64,000 nucleotides of DNA, from the NCBI RefSeq assembly GCF_964355755.1, contig NC_092676.1, positions 13,438,288-13,502,287 of the forward strand. The letters run 5' to 3'. How positions within the stretch are numbered: the first letter of the stretch is position 1; every line of letters begins with the position of its first letter. Source of the stretch: Antedon mediterranea. Its lineage: Eukaryota > Echinodermata > Crinoidea > Comatulida > Antedonidae. The notes beneath the pieces were generated by a model that did no database searches, was not told where the DNA came from, and saw only the letters and a list, made by a program, of their open reading frames with translations. This document shows positions 45,297 to 57,347 of this stretch, piece after piece. The position numbers and the translations under genes were made by a program.

Positions 45297-45429
45297 TGTG
45301 ATGAGTTTGTCACACGGAAGTGAGCCCTCTAGAGTAAAAGAGAGGAGATGAATAAAGATGGACGACAACTACAACGTGTTTTGTTATGTTCTTATTGTTG
45401 GTTTCAGCCTAACGAGCGAGCCCGTAACA
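45297..45429 (+). repeat. 3' LTR (133 bp)
   Basis: Starts TGTGATGAGTTTGTCACACG and ends GCGAGCCCGTAACA. It is followed by CTTC, the target duplication, and then by the continuation of the interrupted 186-bp monomer (GGAGCCCCGCAG). Confidence 0.95.
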
Positions 45430-46699
45430 CTTCGGAGCCCCGCAGTTAAATTTTCGAAAAATGGCAAAATTTAGTCCCTTTTATTTTTCTACACAACTAG
45501 TTACTATGGCTCTATAAGATGATGTTGCCGCAATATATGTGCATAAATAGCAATATCATAGCATGATTATTAAAGTTTAAAAAGTGGAAATTTTTGAAAT
45601 TTTTTGAAAGAATTCCTTAGGTCCCCTGCAGTGAAATTTTCTAAAAATGGTCAAATTCTGACCCTTTTATTTTTTGACATAACTAGTTTTTATGGCTCCA
45701 TAAGATGATGTTAACACAATAAAAGGGTCTATATTTTGGACATTTTTCAAAAAAATTCCTTCGGTCCTCCCGCAGTAAAATTTTCAAAAAATTTCAACTT
45801 TTCGACCTTTTTATTTTTTGACATAACTACTTATTATGGCTCTATAAGATGATGTTATCAAAATAAATGTGCATAAATGACAATATTATAGCATAATTAT
45901 CGAATTTTAAAAAGTGGATAATTTTGCCATTTTTCGAAAAAATCCTTTGGACTCCCGCAGTGAAATTTTCGAAAAATGGCAAAATTTAGACCCTTTTATT
46001 TTTTTACACAACTAGTTACTATGGCTCTATAAGATGATGTTACAACAATATATATGCATAAATGGCAATATTAGAACATAATAATTGAAGTTTAAAAGTG
46101 GACATTTTTTACATTTTTTGAAAACAATCCTTCGGTCCCCCGCAGTGAAATTTTCGAAAAATTGTCAAATTCTGACCCTTTTATTTTTTGACATAACTAG
46201 TTTTTATGGCTCCATAAGATGATGTTAACACAATATATGTGCATAAATTGCAATATTATAGCATAATTATTGAATTTTATAAAGTGGACATTTTTGCAAT
46301 ATTTCTACAAAATTTCTTTGTTCCCCCGCCGTGAAATTTTCGTAAAATGGCCAAATTTCGACCCTTTTATTTTTTGACATAACTAGTTACTGTGGCTCTA
46401 TAAGATGATGTTAACACTATATATGTGCATAAATGACAATATTATAGCATAATTATCGAATTTTAAAAAGTGGATATTTTTGACATTTTTCGAAAAAAAT
46501 TCCTTTGGACCCCCACAGTAAAATTTTCGAAAAATGGCAAAATTTAGACCCTTTTATTTTTTCACACAACTAGTTACTATGGCTCTTTAAGATGATGTTA
46601 CCACATTATATGTGCATAAATGGCAATATTATAGCATGATTATTGAAGTTTAAAAATTGGAATTTTTTGACATTTTTTGAAAAAAATTCATTGGTCCCT
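45430..46699 (+). repeat. 186-bp satellite, plus orientation
   Basis: About seven monomers. The first resumes the one split by the LTR element. The last two monomers before 46700 match those before 53443 at an offset of 6742 bp. Confidence 0.94.
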
Positions 46700-47837
46700 C
46701 CGGCCGTTCCAAGGCAAACCACGTAACTCGCATTTTTGTCAATTTTGAGATTTTTACATTTGGGGAATTATTACAAATTTATGAACAACCTGTAAAAATG
46801 TCAGGTTTCAGAGATCATTATTTTTGGAGATAGTACCACGTATCTTTAAGCAAAAAACAAATAATTCTGGTATTTTCCAAGGCAAAACAACGTATCTACC
46901 AGATACGTTGTTCTGCCACGGAAATGCATACGATTTTTGCATCAAATTCTCACAATCTGCTAAGTTACGTAATTTTGAGACAGAAACCGCTGATGCATGA
47001 CGATATGCATAGCAACGATCTTAACTAAAAGTAAAAGGTATATTAAACAATACTAGCCTTATTACGCTAGACAACTAATTTAATGTATTATAATTTATTC
47101 TAAGAATAAACTATATTTACGAAAATGTTCAGACAAGCTTGAAACTAGGCTAGGCCTAGGCTATTATCCCGGCTATTATTTTTGACAGACCTACCTAATC
47201 TAGCCTAGTACCCCAGTACCTTCGTTGAAACTAGGCTAGGCCTAGCCTAGTAGGACGGCCGTCTTTGCATTTTTGTACGTAGGCCTTGTAGTAGCAGGCT
47301 AGTAGGTAGGCTATAATAAGTCTATATCATAAATATGCCTAGTAGATGCAAATGGCTAAGCCTAGCTTCAAATGCATTATTTGTTAAGCCAACCTAGTTT
47401 CTAGCCATTGGTGATCGCAGCCCTCCATGTTGTTCAAAAAGAGTTTCAATCCATTGTTTTTAAAATCATCACAGTTACGTTGTTTTGCCATGAAATGACT
47501 ACAGTTACGTTGTTTTGCCACAGAATATCGCAGTTACGTTGTTTTGCCTCAGAAATGACTTTCATTCTATGCACGTCATTTCCAAGGAGTGGAGCTGTGG
47601 CTTGGTGGTTATGATGCTTGGCTACCAATGTAAGGGTCATGGGTTCAAGTCATGTCATATGTCAGGGTTTTTTTCTCATGACAATTTACAACTCCACTCC
47701 ACTCCACTCCACAAAGACTTAATAATAAGTCTTTGTTTATGTAGAGCATCTTGTGTATATGTTTGTCTTGTGAAATTATTAAATAGTTTATCCATCCTGT
47801 AATTGGCGGGTTACTCGCTGTTGGATGAGTATGAAAT

Positions 47838-47869
<32 letters not shown>

Positions 47870-48073
47870 ACAACAACTGTTAAGTGGTAATAACTTTTGA
47901 TCAAATTGTTTAAATTATTTAACATTTTGTATTTAATAATAATTATTATTTATATATACTCATGCAAAATTTCACATCATTACGATAATTTGTTGTTGAA
48001 ATGCAAACACTCAAACTTCAATTCAATTTTTCTCGAAAAGCAACATTTTGTAGTTACGTTGTTTTGCCTTGGA
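46700..48073. mobile_element. TIR DNA element with nested SINE, copy 1 (3' end trimmed)
   Basis: Starts with CGGCCGTTCCAAGGCAAA and ends GTTACGTTGTTTTGCCTTGG, which is inverted relative to the start. The last bases of the right end are missing (GGAA runs straight into satellite TTTTCG). Internal copies of TTACGTTGTTTTGCC lie at about 47473, 47504 and 47534, and a near-palindrome of the same motif lies at about 46880-46916. GGCTAGGCCTAG-rich sequence follows. No transposase is encoded, so this is a MITE-like passenger element of unknown superfamily. Confidence 0.75.
47590..47862 (+). mobile_element. tRNA-derived SINE, copy 1
   Basis: A pol III promoter with A box TGGCTTGGTGG (47598-47608) and B box GGGTTCAAGTC (47641-47651) at tRNA-like spacing is followed by CTCCA repeats, a unique body and a ~29-bp poly(A) tail ending at 47862. 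It sits inside the TIR element. Clear target duplications were not found. Confidence 0.8.
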
Positions 48074-51000
48074 AATTTTCGAAAAATGGTCAAATTATGA
48101 CCCTTTTATTTTTTGACATAACTAGTTTTTATGGCTCCATAAGATTATGTTAACACAATATATGTGCATAAATTGCAATATTGCAGCATAATTATTGAAT
48201 TTTAAAAAGTTGACATTTTTTAAATTTTTCTACAAAATTTCTTTGATCCCCCGCCGATAAATTTTCGTAAAATGGCCAAATTTCGACCCTTTTTATTTTT
48301 TGACATAACTAGTTACTATGGCTCTATAAGATGATATTAACACTATATGTTCATCAATGGCAATATTATAGAATAATTATCGAAAGTTAGAAAGGGAACA
48401 TTTTTCTAAAAAATTTCTTTGGTCCCCCGAAGTGTAATTTTCCAAAAAAATGGTTAAATTTCGACCTCTTTATTTTTTTACATAACTAGTTACTATGGCT
48501 CTATAAGATGATGTTACAACAATATATGTGCATAAATGGCAATATTATAGCATAATTATTGAAGTTAAAAAAAATGGAAATTTTTGAAATTTTTTGAAAA
48601 AATTCCTTCGGTCCCCCGCAGTGAAATTTTCGAAAAATGGTCAAATTCTGACCCTTTTATTTTTTGACATAACTAGTTATTATGGCGCTATAAGATGATG
48701 TTATCAAAATAAATGTGCATAAATGACAATATTATAGCATAATTATCGAATTTTAAAAAGGGGACAATTTTGTCATTTTTCGAAAAAATTCCATCGGAGC
48801 CCCGCAGTAAAATTTTCGAAAAATGGCAAAAGTTAGTCCCTTTTATTTTTCTACACAACTAGTTACTATGGCTCTATAAGATGATGTTGCCGCAATATAT
48901 GTGCATAAATGGCAATATCATAGCATGATTATTAAAGTTTAAAAAGTGGACATTTTTGACATTTTTTTAAAAAATTCCTTCGGTCCCCTGCAGTGAAATT
49001 TTCGAAAAATGGTCAAATTCTGACCCTTTATTTTTTGACATAACTAGTTTTTATGGCTCCATAAGATGATGTTAACACAATAAAAGGGTCTATGTTTTGG
49101 ACATTTTTCCAAAAAAATCCTTCGGTCCCCCCGCAGTGAAATTTTCGAAAAATTGACAATTTTCGACCTTTTTATTTTTTGACATAACTAGTTATTATGG
49201 CTCTATAAGATGATGTTATTAAAATAAATGTGCATAAATGACAATATTATAGCATAATTATCGAAATTTGAAAAGTGAATAACTTTGGCATTTTATGGAA
49301 AAATTTCTTCGGTCCCCCGCTGAGAAATTTTCGAAAAATGTTCAAATTATGACCCTTTTATTTTTTGACATATCTAGTTTTTATGGCTCCATAAGATGAT
49401 ATTAACACAATATATGTGCATAAATTGCAATATTATAGCATAATTATTGAATTTTAAAAAGTGGACATTTTTGCCATTTTTCGAAAAAAATTCCTTTGTT
49501 CCCCCGCAGTGAAATTTTCGAAAAATGACAAAATTTAGACCTTTTTATTTTTTTACACAACTAGTTAGTATGGCTATATAAGATGATGTTACAACAATAT
49601 ATGTGCATAAATTGCAATATTATAACATAATTATTGAAGTTTAAAAAGTGAAAATTGTTGACATTTTTTGAAAAAAAATCCTTCGGTCCCCCGCAGTGAA
49701 ATTTTTGAAAAATTGTCAAATTCTGACCCTTTTATTTTTTGACATAACTAGTTTTTATGGCTCCATAAGTTGATGTTAACACAATATATGTGCATACATG
49801 ACAATATTATAGCATAGTTATCGAATTTTAAAAAGTGGACATTTTTGACATTTTTCGAAAAAATTCCTGTGAAATTTTGGCGCTATTTTTTTAATGCCAG
49901 TGAAATTTTCAAAAAAAAATGGTCAAATTTCGACCCTTTTATTTTTTGACATAACTAGGTACTACGGATCTATAAGCTGATGTTAGCACAATATATGTGC
50001 ATAAATGGCAATATTATAGCATAATATCGAATTTTAAAAGGTAGAAATTGTGGAAATTTTTCGAAAAAATTCCTTCAGTCCCCCCGCAGTGAAATTTCGA
50101 AAAAGTGCCAAATTTCGACCCCTTTATTTTTTGACATAACTAGTTATTATGGCTCTATAAGATGATGTTATCAAAGTAAAAGTGCATAAATGACAATATT
50201 ATAGCATAGTTATCGAATTTTAAAAAGTGGACATTTTTGCCATTTTGCGAAAAAATTCCTTTGGTCCCCTGCAGTGAAATTTTCGAAAAATAGCAAAATT
50301 TGGACCTTTTTTTTTTACACAACTAGTTACTATGGCTCTATAAGATGATGTTACAACAATTATATGAGCATAAATGGCAATATTATAGCATGATTATTGA
50401 AGTTTAAAAAGTGGAAATTTTTGACATTTTAAGGAAAAATTTCTTTGGTCCTCCGCAGTGAAATTTTCGAGAAATGTTCAAATTATGACCCTTTTATTTT
50501 TTGACATACCTAGTTTTTATGGCTCCATAAGATCATTTTAAATAAATAAATATGCATAAATGACAATATTATAGCATAATTATGGAATTTTAAAGAAGTG
50601 GACATTTTTGCCATTTTTCGAAAAAAATCATTTGGTCCCCCACAGTGAAATTTTCGAAAAATGGCAAAATTTAGACCTTTTTATTTTTTTACACAACTAG
50701 TTACTATGGCTCTATAAGATGATGTTACAACAATATATATGCATAAATGGCAATATTATAGCATAATTATCGAATTTTAAAAAGTGGAAATTTTGGACAT
50801 TTTATGGAAAAATTTCTTCGGTCCCCCGCAGTGAAATTTTCGAAAAATGATCAAATTATGACCCTTTTATTTTTTGACATAACTAGTTTTTATGGCTCTA
50901 TAAGATGATGTTATCAAAATAAATGTGCATAAATGACAATATTATAGCATAATTATCGAATTTTAAAAAGTGGATAATTTTGCCATTTTTCGAAAAAATC

Positions 51001-53442
51001 CTTTGGACTCCCGCAGTGAAATTTTCGAAAAATGGCAAAATTTAGACCCTTTTATTTTTTTACACAACTAGTTACTATGGCTCTATAAGATGATGTTACA
51101 ACAATATATGTGCATAAATGGCAATATTAGAACATAATAATTGAAGTTTAAAAGTGGACATTTTTTACATTTTTTGAAAACAATCCTTCGGTCCCCCGCA
51201 GTGAAATTTTCGAAAAATTGTCAAATTCTGACCCTTTTATTTTTTGACATAACTAGTTTTTATGGCTCCATAAGATGATGTTAACACAATATATGTGCAT
51301 AAATTGCAATATTATAGCATAATTATTGAATTTTATAAAGTGGACATTTTTGCAATATTTCTACAAAATTTCTTTGTTCCCCCGCCGTGAAATTTTCGTA
51401 AAATGGCCAAATTTCGACCCTTTTATTTTTTGACATAACTAGTTACTATGGCTCTATAAGATGATGTTAACACTATATATGTGCATCAATGGCAACATTA
51501 TAGCATAATTATCGAAAGTTAAAACGTGGGAATTTTTGCCATTTTTCTAAAAAAATTCTTTGGTCCCCCGCAGTGTAATTTTCGTAAAATGGCAAAATTT
51601 CGACCCTTTTATTTTTTGACATAACTAGTTACTATGGCTCTGTAAGATGATGTTACCACAATATATGTGAATAAATGGCAATATTATAGCATAATTATTG
51701 AAGTTTAAAAAGTGGAAATTTTTGACACATTTTGAAAAAATTCCTTCGGTCCCCCGCAGTTAAATTTTCGAAAAATGGTCAAATTCTGACCCTTTTATTT
51801 TTTGACATAACTAGTCATTATGGCTCCATAAGATGATGTTAACACAATATATGTGCATAAATTGCAATATTACAGCATAATTATTGAATTTTAAAAAGTT
51901 GACATTTTTGCAATTTTTCTACAAAATTTCTTTGGTCCCCCGCCGAAAAATTTTCGTAAAATGGCCAAATTTCAACCCTTTTATTTTTTTGACATAACTA
52001 GTTACTATGGCTCTATAAGATGATGTTAACACTATATATGTGCATCAATCGCAATATTATAGCATAATTATCGAAAGTTAAAAAGGGGAAATTTTGGACA
52101 TTTTTCTAAAAAATTTCTTTGGTCCCCCGAAATGTAATTTTCAAAAAATGGTCAAATTTCGACCTCTTTATTTTTTGACATAAGTAGTTACTATGGCTCT
52201 ATACGATGATGTTTCCACAATATATGTGCATAAATGGCAATATTATACCATAATTATTGAAGTTTTAAAAGTGGAAATTTTTGACATTTTTTGAAAAAAT
52301 TCCTTCGGTCCCCCGCTGAGAAATTTTCGAAAAATTGTCAAATTATGACCCTTTTATTTTTTGACATAACTAGTTTTTATGGCTCCATAAGATGATGTTA
52401 ACACAATATATGTGCATAAATTGCAATATTATAGCATAATTATTGAATTTTAAAAAGTGGACATTTTTGCAATTTGTCTACAAAATTTCTTTGGTCCCCG
52501 CAGTGTAATTTTCAAAAAAAATGGTCGAATTTCGACCCTTTAATTTTTTGACATAACTAGTTACTACGGCTCTATAAGATGATGTTAAAACAATATATGT
52601 GCATAAATGGCAATATTATAGCATAATTATCGAATTTTAAAAAGTGGATATTTTTGACATTTTTCGAAAAAAATTCCTTCGGTCCCCCGCAGTGTAGTTT
52701 TCGAAAAATGGCCAAATTTCGACCCTTTTATTTATTGACATAACTAGTTATTATGGCTTTATAAGATGATGTTAACAAAATAAATGTGCATAAATTACAA
52801 TATTATAACATAATTATCGAATTTTAAAAAGTGGACATTTTTGCCATTTTTCGAAGTAATTCCTTTTTCCCCCGCACTTTAAATTTTCGAAAAATGGCAA
52901 AATTTCGACTCTTTTATTTTTTAACATAACTAGTTACTATGGCTCTATAAGATGATGTTACCACAATATATGTGCATTAATGGCAATATTATAGCATAAT
53001 TATTGAAGTTTAAAAAGTGGAAATTTTAAACATTTTTTGAACAATTCCTTGGGTCTCCTGCCGTGAAATTTTCGAAAAATAGAAAAAATGTCGACCCATT
53101 TATTTTTTAACATAACTAGTTACTCTGGCTCTATAAGATGATATTAACACGTTACAACAATATATGTGCATAAATGACAATATTATAGCATAATTATCGA
53201 ATTTTAAAAAGTGGATATTTTTGACATTTTTCGAAAAAAATTCCTTTGGACCCCCGCAGTAAAATTTTCGAAAAATGGCAAAATTTAGACCCTTTTATTT
53301 TTTTACACAACTAGTTACTATGGCTCTTTAAGATGAATATTACCACATTATATGTGCATAAATGGCAATATTATAGCATGATTATTGAAGTTTAAAAATT
53401 GGAATTTTTTGACATTTTTTGAAAAAAATTCATTGGTCCCTC
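48074..53442 (+). repeat. 186-bp satellite, plus orientation, main block
   Basis: About 29 monomers at a measured period of 186 bp (for example ACTAG at 51438 and 51624). Sub-families alternate in fixed order, with sources near 45890 and 55860 sharing the same TGGATAATTTTGCC variant. One monomer (49860-49912) has the odd GGCGCTATTTTTTT variant shared with the inverted block. Confidence 0.95.
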
Positions 53443-54851
53443 CGGCCGTTCCAAGGCAAACCACGTAACTCGCATTTTTGTCAATTTTGAGATTTTTACA
53501 TTTGGGGAATTATTACAAATTTATGAACAACCTGTAAAAATTTCAGGTTTCAGAGATCATTATTTTTGGAGATAGTACCACGTATCTTTAAGCAAAAAAC
53601 AAATAATTCTGGTATTTTCCAAGGCAAAACAACGTATCTACCAGATACGTTGTTCTGCCACGGAAATGCATACGATTTTCGCTTCAAATTCTCACAATCA
53701 GCTAAGTTACGTAATTTTGAGACAGAAACCGCTGATGCATGACGATATGCATAGCAACGATCTTAACTAAAAGTAAAAGGTATATTAAACAATACCAGCC
53801 TTATTACGCTAGACAACTAATTTAATGTATTATAATTTATTCTAAGAATAAACTATATTTACGAAAATGTTCAGACAAGCTTGAAACTAGGCTAGGCCTA
53901 GGCTATTATCCCGGCTATTATTTTTGACAGACCTACCTAATCTAGCCTAGTACCCCAGTACTGTCGTTGGAACTAGGCTAGGCCTAGCCTAGTAGGACGG
54001 CCGTCTTTGCATTTTTGTACGTAGGCCTTGTAGTAGCAGGCTAGTAGGTAGGCTATAATAAGTCTATATCATAAATATGCCTAGTAGATGCAAATGGCTA
54101 AGCCTAGCTTCAAATGCATTATTTGTTAAGCCAACCTAGTTTCTAGCCATTGGTGATCGCAGCCCTCCATGTTGTTCAAAAAGAGTTTCAATCCATTGTT
54201 TTTAAAATCATCACAGTTACGTTGTTTTGCCATGAAATGACTACAGTTACGTTGTTTTGCCACAGAATATCGCAGTTACGTTGTTTTGCCTCAGAAATGA
54301 CTTTCATTCTATGCACGTCATTTCCAAGGAGTGGAGCTGTGGCTTGGTGGTTATGATGCTTGGCTACCAATGTAAGGGTCCTGGGTTCAAGTCATGTCAT
54401 ATGTCAGGGTTTTTTTCTCATGACAATTTACAACTCCACTCCACTCCACTCCACAAAGACTTAATAATAAGTCTTTGTTTTTTGCATGAGTATTTGTCTA
54501 GTCTTTGTTTATGTAGAGCATCTTGTGTATATGTTTGTCTTGTGAAATTATTAAATAGTTTATCCATCCTGTAATTGGCGGGTTACTCGCTGTTGGATGA
54601 GTATGAAATAAAAAAAAAATAAAAAATAAAAAAAGGGCAAAACAACAACTGTTAAGTGGTAATAACTTTTGATCAAATTGTTTAAATTATTTAACATTTT
54701 GTATTTAATAATAATTATTATTTATATATACTCATGCAAAATTTCACATCATTACGATAATTTTTGTTGAAATGCAAACACTCAAACTTCAATTCAATTT
54801 TTCTCGAAAAGCAACATTTTGTAGTTACGTTGTTTTGCCTTGGAACGGCCG
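53443..54851. mobile_element. TIR DNA element with nested SINE, copy 2 (both ends intact)
   Basis: Left end CGGCCGTTCCAAGGCAAA and right end TTGCCTTGGAACGGCCG form terminal inverted repeats of at least 18 bp. Whether CGGCCG belongs to the repeats or is a duplicated target is ambiguous because it is itself palindromic. Internally it is nearly identical to copy 1, offset 6742 bp, with the same nested SINE. Flanking satellite is also duplicated, so the second copy arose by segmental duplication rather than transposition. Confidence 0.8.
54332..54634 (+). mobile_element. tRNA-derived SINE, copy 2
   Basis: Same SINE as at 47590: A box at 54340-54350, B box at 54383-54393, interrupted poly(A) tail ending at 54634. 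It carries about 30 extra bases (TTTGCATGAGTATTTGTCTA) near 54481 flanked by GTCTTTGTTT direct repeats, absent from copy 1. Confidence 0.8.
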
Positions 54852-57347
54852 CCCCGCAGTGAAATTTTCGAAAAATGGCCAAATTTCGACCCTTTTTATT
54901 TTTTGACATAACTAGTTACTATGGCTCTATAAGATGATATTAACACTATATGTGCATCAATGGCAATATTATAGAATAATTGTCGAAAGTTAGAAAGTGG
55001 ACCTTTTTCTAAAAACTTTCTTTGGTCCCCCGAAGTGTAATTTTAAAAAAAAATGGTCAAATTTCGACCTCTTTATTTTTTTACATAACTAGTTACTATG
55101 GCTCTATAAGATGATGTTACCACAATATATGTGCATAAATGGCAATATTATAGCATAATTATTGAAGTTAAAAAAATGGAAATTTTTGAAATTTTTTGAA
55201 AAAATTCCTTCGGTCCCCGCAGTGAAATTTTCGAAAAATGGTCAAATTCTGACCCTTTTATTTTTTGACATAACTAGTTATTATGGCGCTATAAGATGAT
55301 GTTATCAAAATAAATGTGCATAAATGACAATATTATAGCATAATTATCGAATTTTAAAAAGGGGACAATTTTGTCATTTTTCGAAAAAATTCCTTCGGGG
55401 CACCGCAGTAAAATTTTCGAAAAATGGCAAAAGTTAGTCCCTTTTATTTTTCTACACAACTAGTTACTATGGCTCTATAAGATGATGTTGCCGCAATATA
55501 TGTGCATAAATGGCAATATCATAGCATGATTATTAAAGTTTAAAAAGTGGAAATTTTTGACATTTTTTCAAAAAATTCCTTCGGTCCCCTGCAGTGAAAT
55601 TTTCGAAAAATGGTCAAATTCTGACCCTTTATTTTTTGACATAACTAGATTTTATGGCTCCATAAGATGATGTTAACACAATAAAAGGGTCTATATTTTG
55701 GACATTTTTCCAAAAAATTCCTTCGGTCCCCCCGCAGTGAAATTTTCGAAAAATTGACAATTTTCGACCTTTTTATTTTTTGACATAACTAGTTATTATG
55801 GCTCTATAAGATGATGTTATCAAAATAAATGTGCATAAATGACAATATTATAGCATAATTATCGAATTTTAAAAAGTGGATAATTTTGCCATTTTTCGAA
55901 AAAAATCCTTTGGACTCCCGCAGTGAAATTTTCGAAAAATGGCAAAATTTAGACCCTTTTATTTTTTTACACAACTAGTTACTATGGCTCTATAAGATGA
56001 TGTTACAACAATATATGTGCATAAATGGCAATATTAGAACATAATAATTGAAGTTTAAAAGTGGAAATTTTTTACATTTTTTGAAAACAATCCTTCGGTC
56101 CCCCGCAGTGAAATTTTCGAAAATTGTCAAATTCTGACCCTTTTATTTTTTGACATAACTAGTTTTTATGGCTCCATAAGATGATGTTAACACAATATAT
56201 GTGCATAAATTGCAATATTATAGCATAATTATTGAATTTTAAAAAGTGGACATTTTTGCCATTTTTCGAAAAAAATTCCTTTGTTCCCCCGCAGTGAAAT
56301 TTTCGAAAAATGACAAAATTTAGACCTTTTTATTTTTTTACACAACTAGTTAGTATGGCTATATAAGATGATGTTACAACAATATATGTGCATAAATTGC
56401 AATATTATAACATAATTATTGAAGTTTAAAAAGTGAAAATTGTTGACATTTTTTGAAAAAAAATCCTTCGGTCCCCCGCAGTGAAATTTTCGAAAAATTG
56501 TCAAATTCTGATCCTTTTATTTTTTGACATAACTAGTTTTTATGGCTCCATAAGATGATGTTAACACAATATATGTGCATAAATTGCAATATTATAGCAT
56601 AATTATTGAATTTTAAAAAGTGGACATTTTTGCCGTTTTTCGAAAAAAATTCCTAATTTCCCCCGCAGTGAAATTTTCGAAAAATGACAAAATTTAGACC
56701 TTTTTATTTTTTTACAACACAACTAGTTAGTATGGCTATATAAGATGATGTTACAACAATATATGTGCATAAATTGCAATATTATAACATAATTATTGAA
56801 GTTTAAAAAGTGAAAATTGTTGACATTTTTTGAAAAAAAATCCTTCGGTCCCCCGCAGTGAAATTTTCGAAAAATTGTCAAATTCTGATCCTTTTATTTT
56901 TTGACATAACTAGTTTTTATGGCTCGATAAGTTTATGTTAACACAATATATGTGCATACATGACAATATTATAGCATAGTTATCGAATTTTAAAAAGTGG
57001 ACATTTTTGACATTTTTCGAAAAAATTTCTTTGGTCCCCCGCAGTGTAATTTTCAAAAAAAAATGGTCAAATTTCGACCCTTTTATTTTTTGACATAACT
57101 AGTTACTACGGCTCTATAAGATGATGTTAACACAATATATGTGTATAAATGGCAATATTATAGCATAATTATCGAATTTTAAAAAGTGGAAATTTTTAGG
57201 ACATTTTTCGAAAAAATTCCTTCAGTCCCCCCGCAGTGAAATTTTCAAAAAAAATTGCCAAATTTCGACCCTTTTATTTTTTGACATAACTAGTTATTAT
57301 GGCTCTATAAGATGATGTTATCAAAATAAATGTGCATAAATGACAAT
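54852..57347 (+). repeat. 186-bp satellite, plus orientation, right block
   Basis: About 13 monomers that repeat the order seen from about 48280 at an offset near 6600 bp. The block ends within a monomer after AAATGACAATA, the same point where the satellite breaks at 20971, and passes straight into 88-bp satellite. Confidence 0.94.

Larger units (their letters stand above)
40542..45429 (+). mobile_element. Ty3/gypsy LTR retrotransposon, Gmr1-like order, defective
   Basis: A 4888-bp element with two 133-bp LTRs that differ at three positions, TG...CA ends and a CTTC target duplication (40538-40541 and 45430-45433) in the 186-bp satellite. The order is gag, CCHC knuckle, protease, integrase, GPY/F module, reverse transcriptase, RNase H. 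Integrase before RT is the reverse of ordinary Ty3/gypsy and is known from Gmr1-like elements. Lesions: Gly for the protease catalytic Asp, in-frame stops at 43016 and 43766, a frameshift near 44593, and loss of the RT region containing the YxDD motif. Gag remains open. The copy cannot transpose on its own. Confidence 0.93.

Noticed and set aside
47590-47665. Possible tRNA gene
   Set aside because: A and B boxes are present, but the sequence continues into a SINE body with poly(A), and no acceptor-stem pairing was found.
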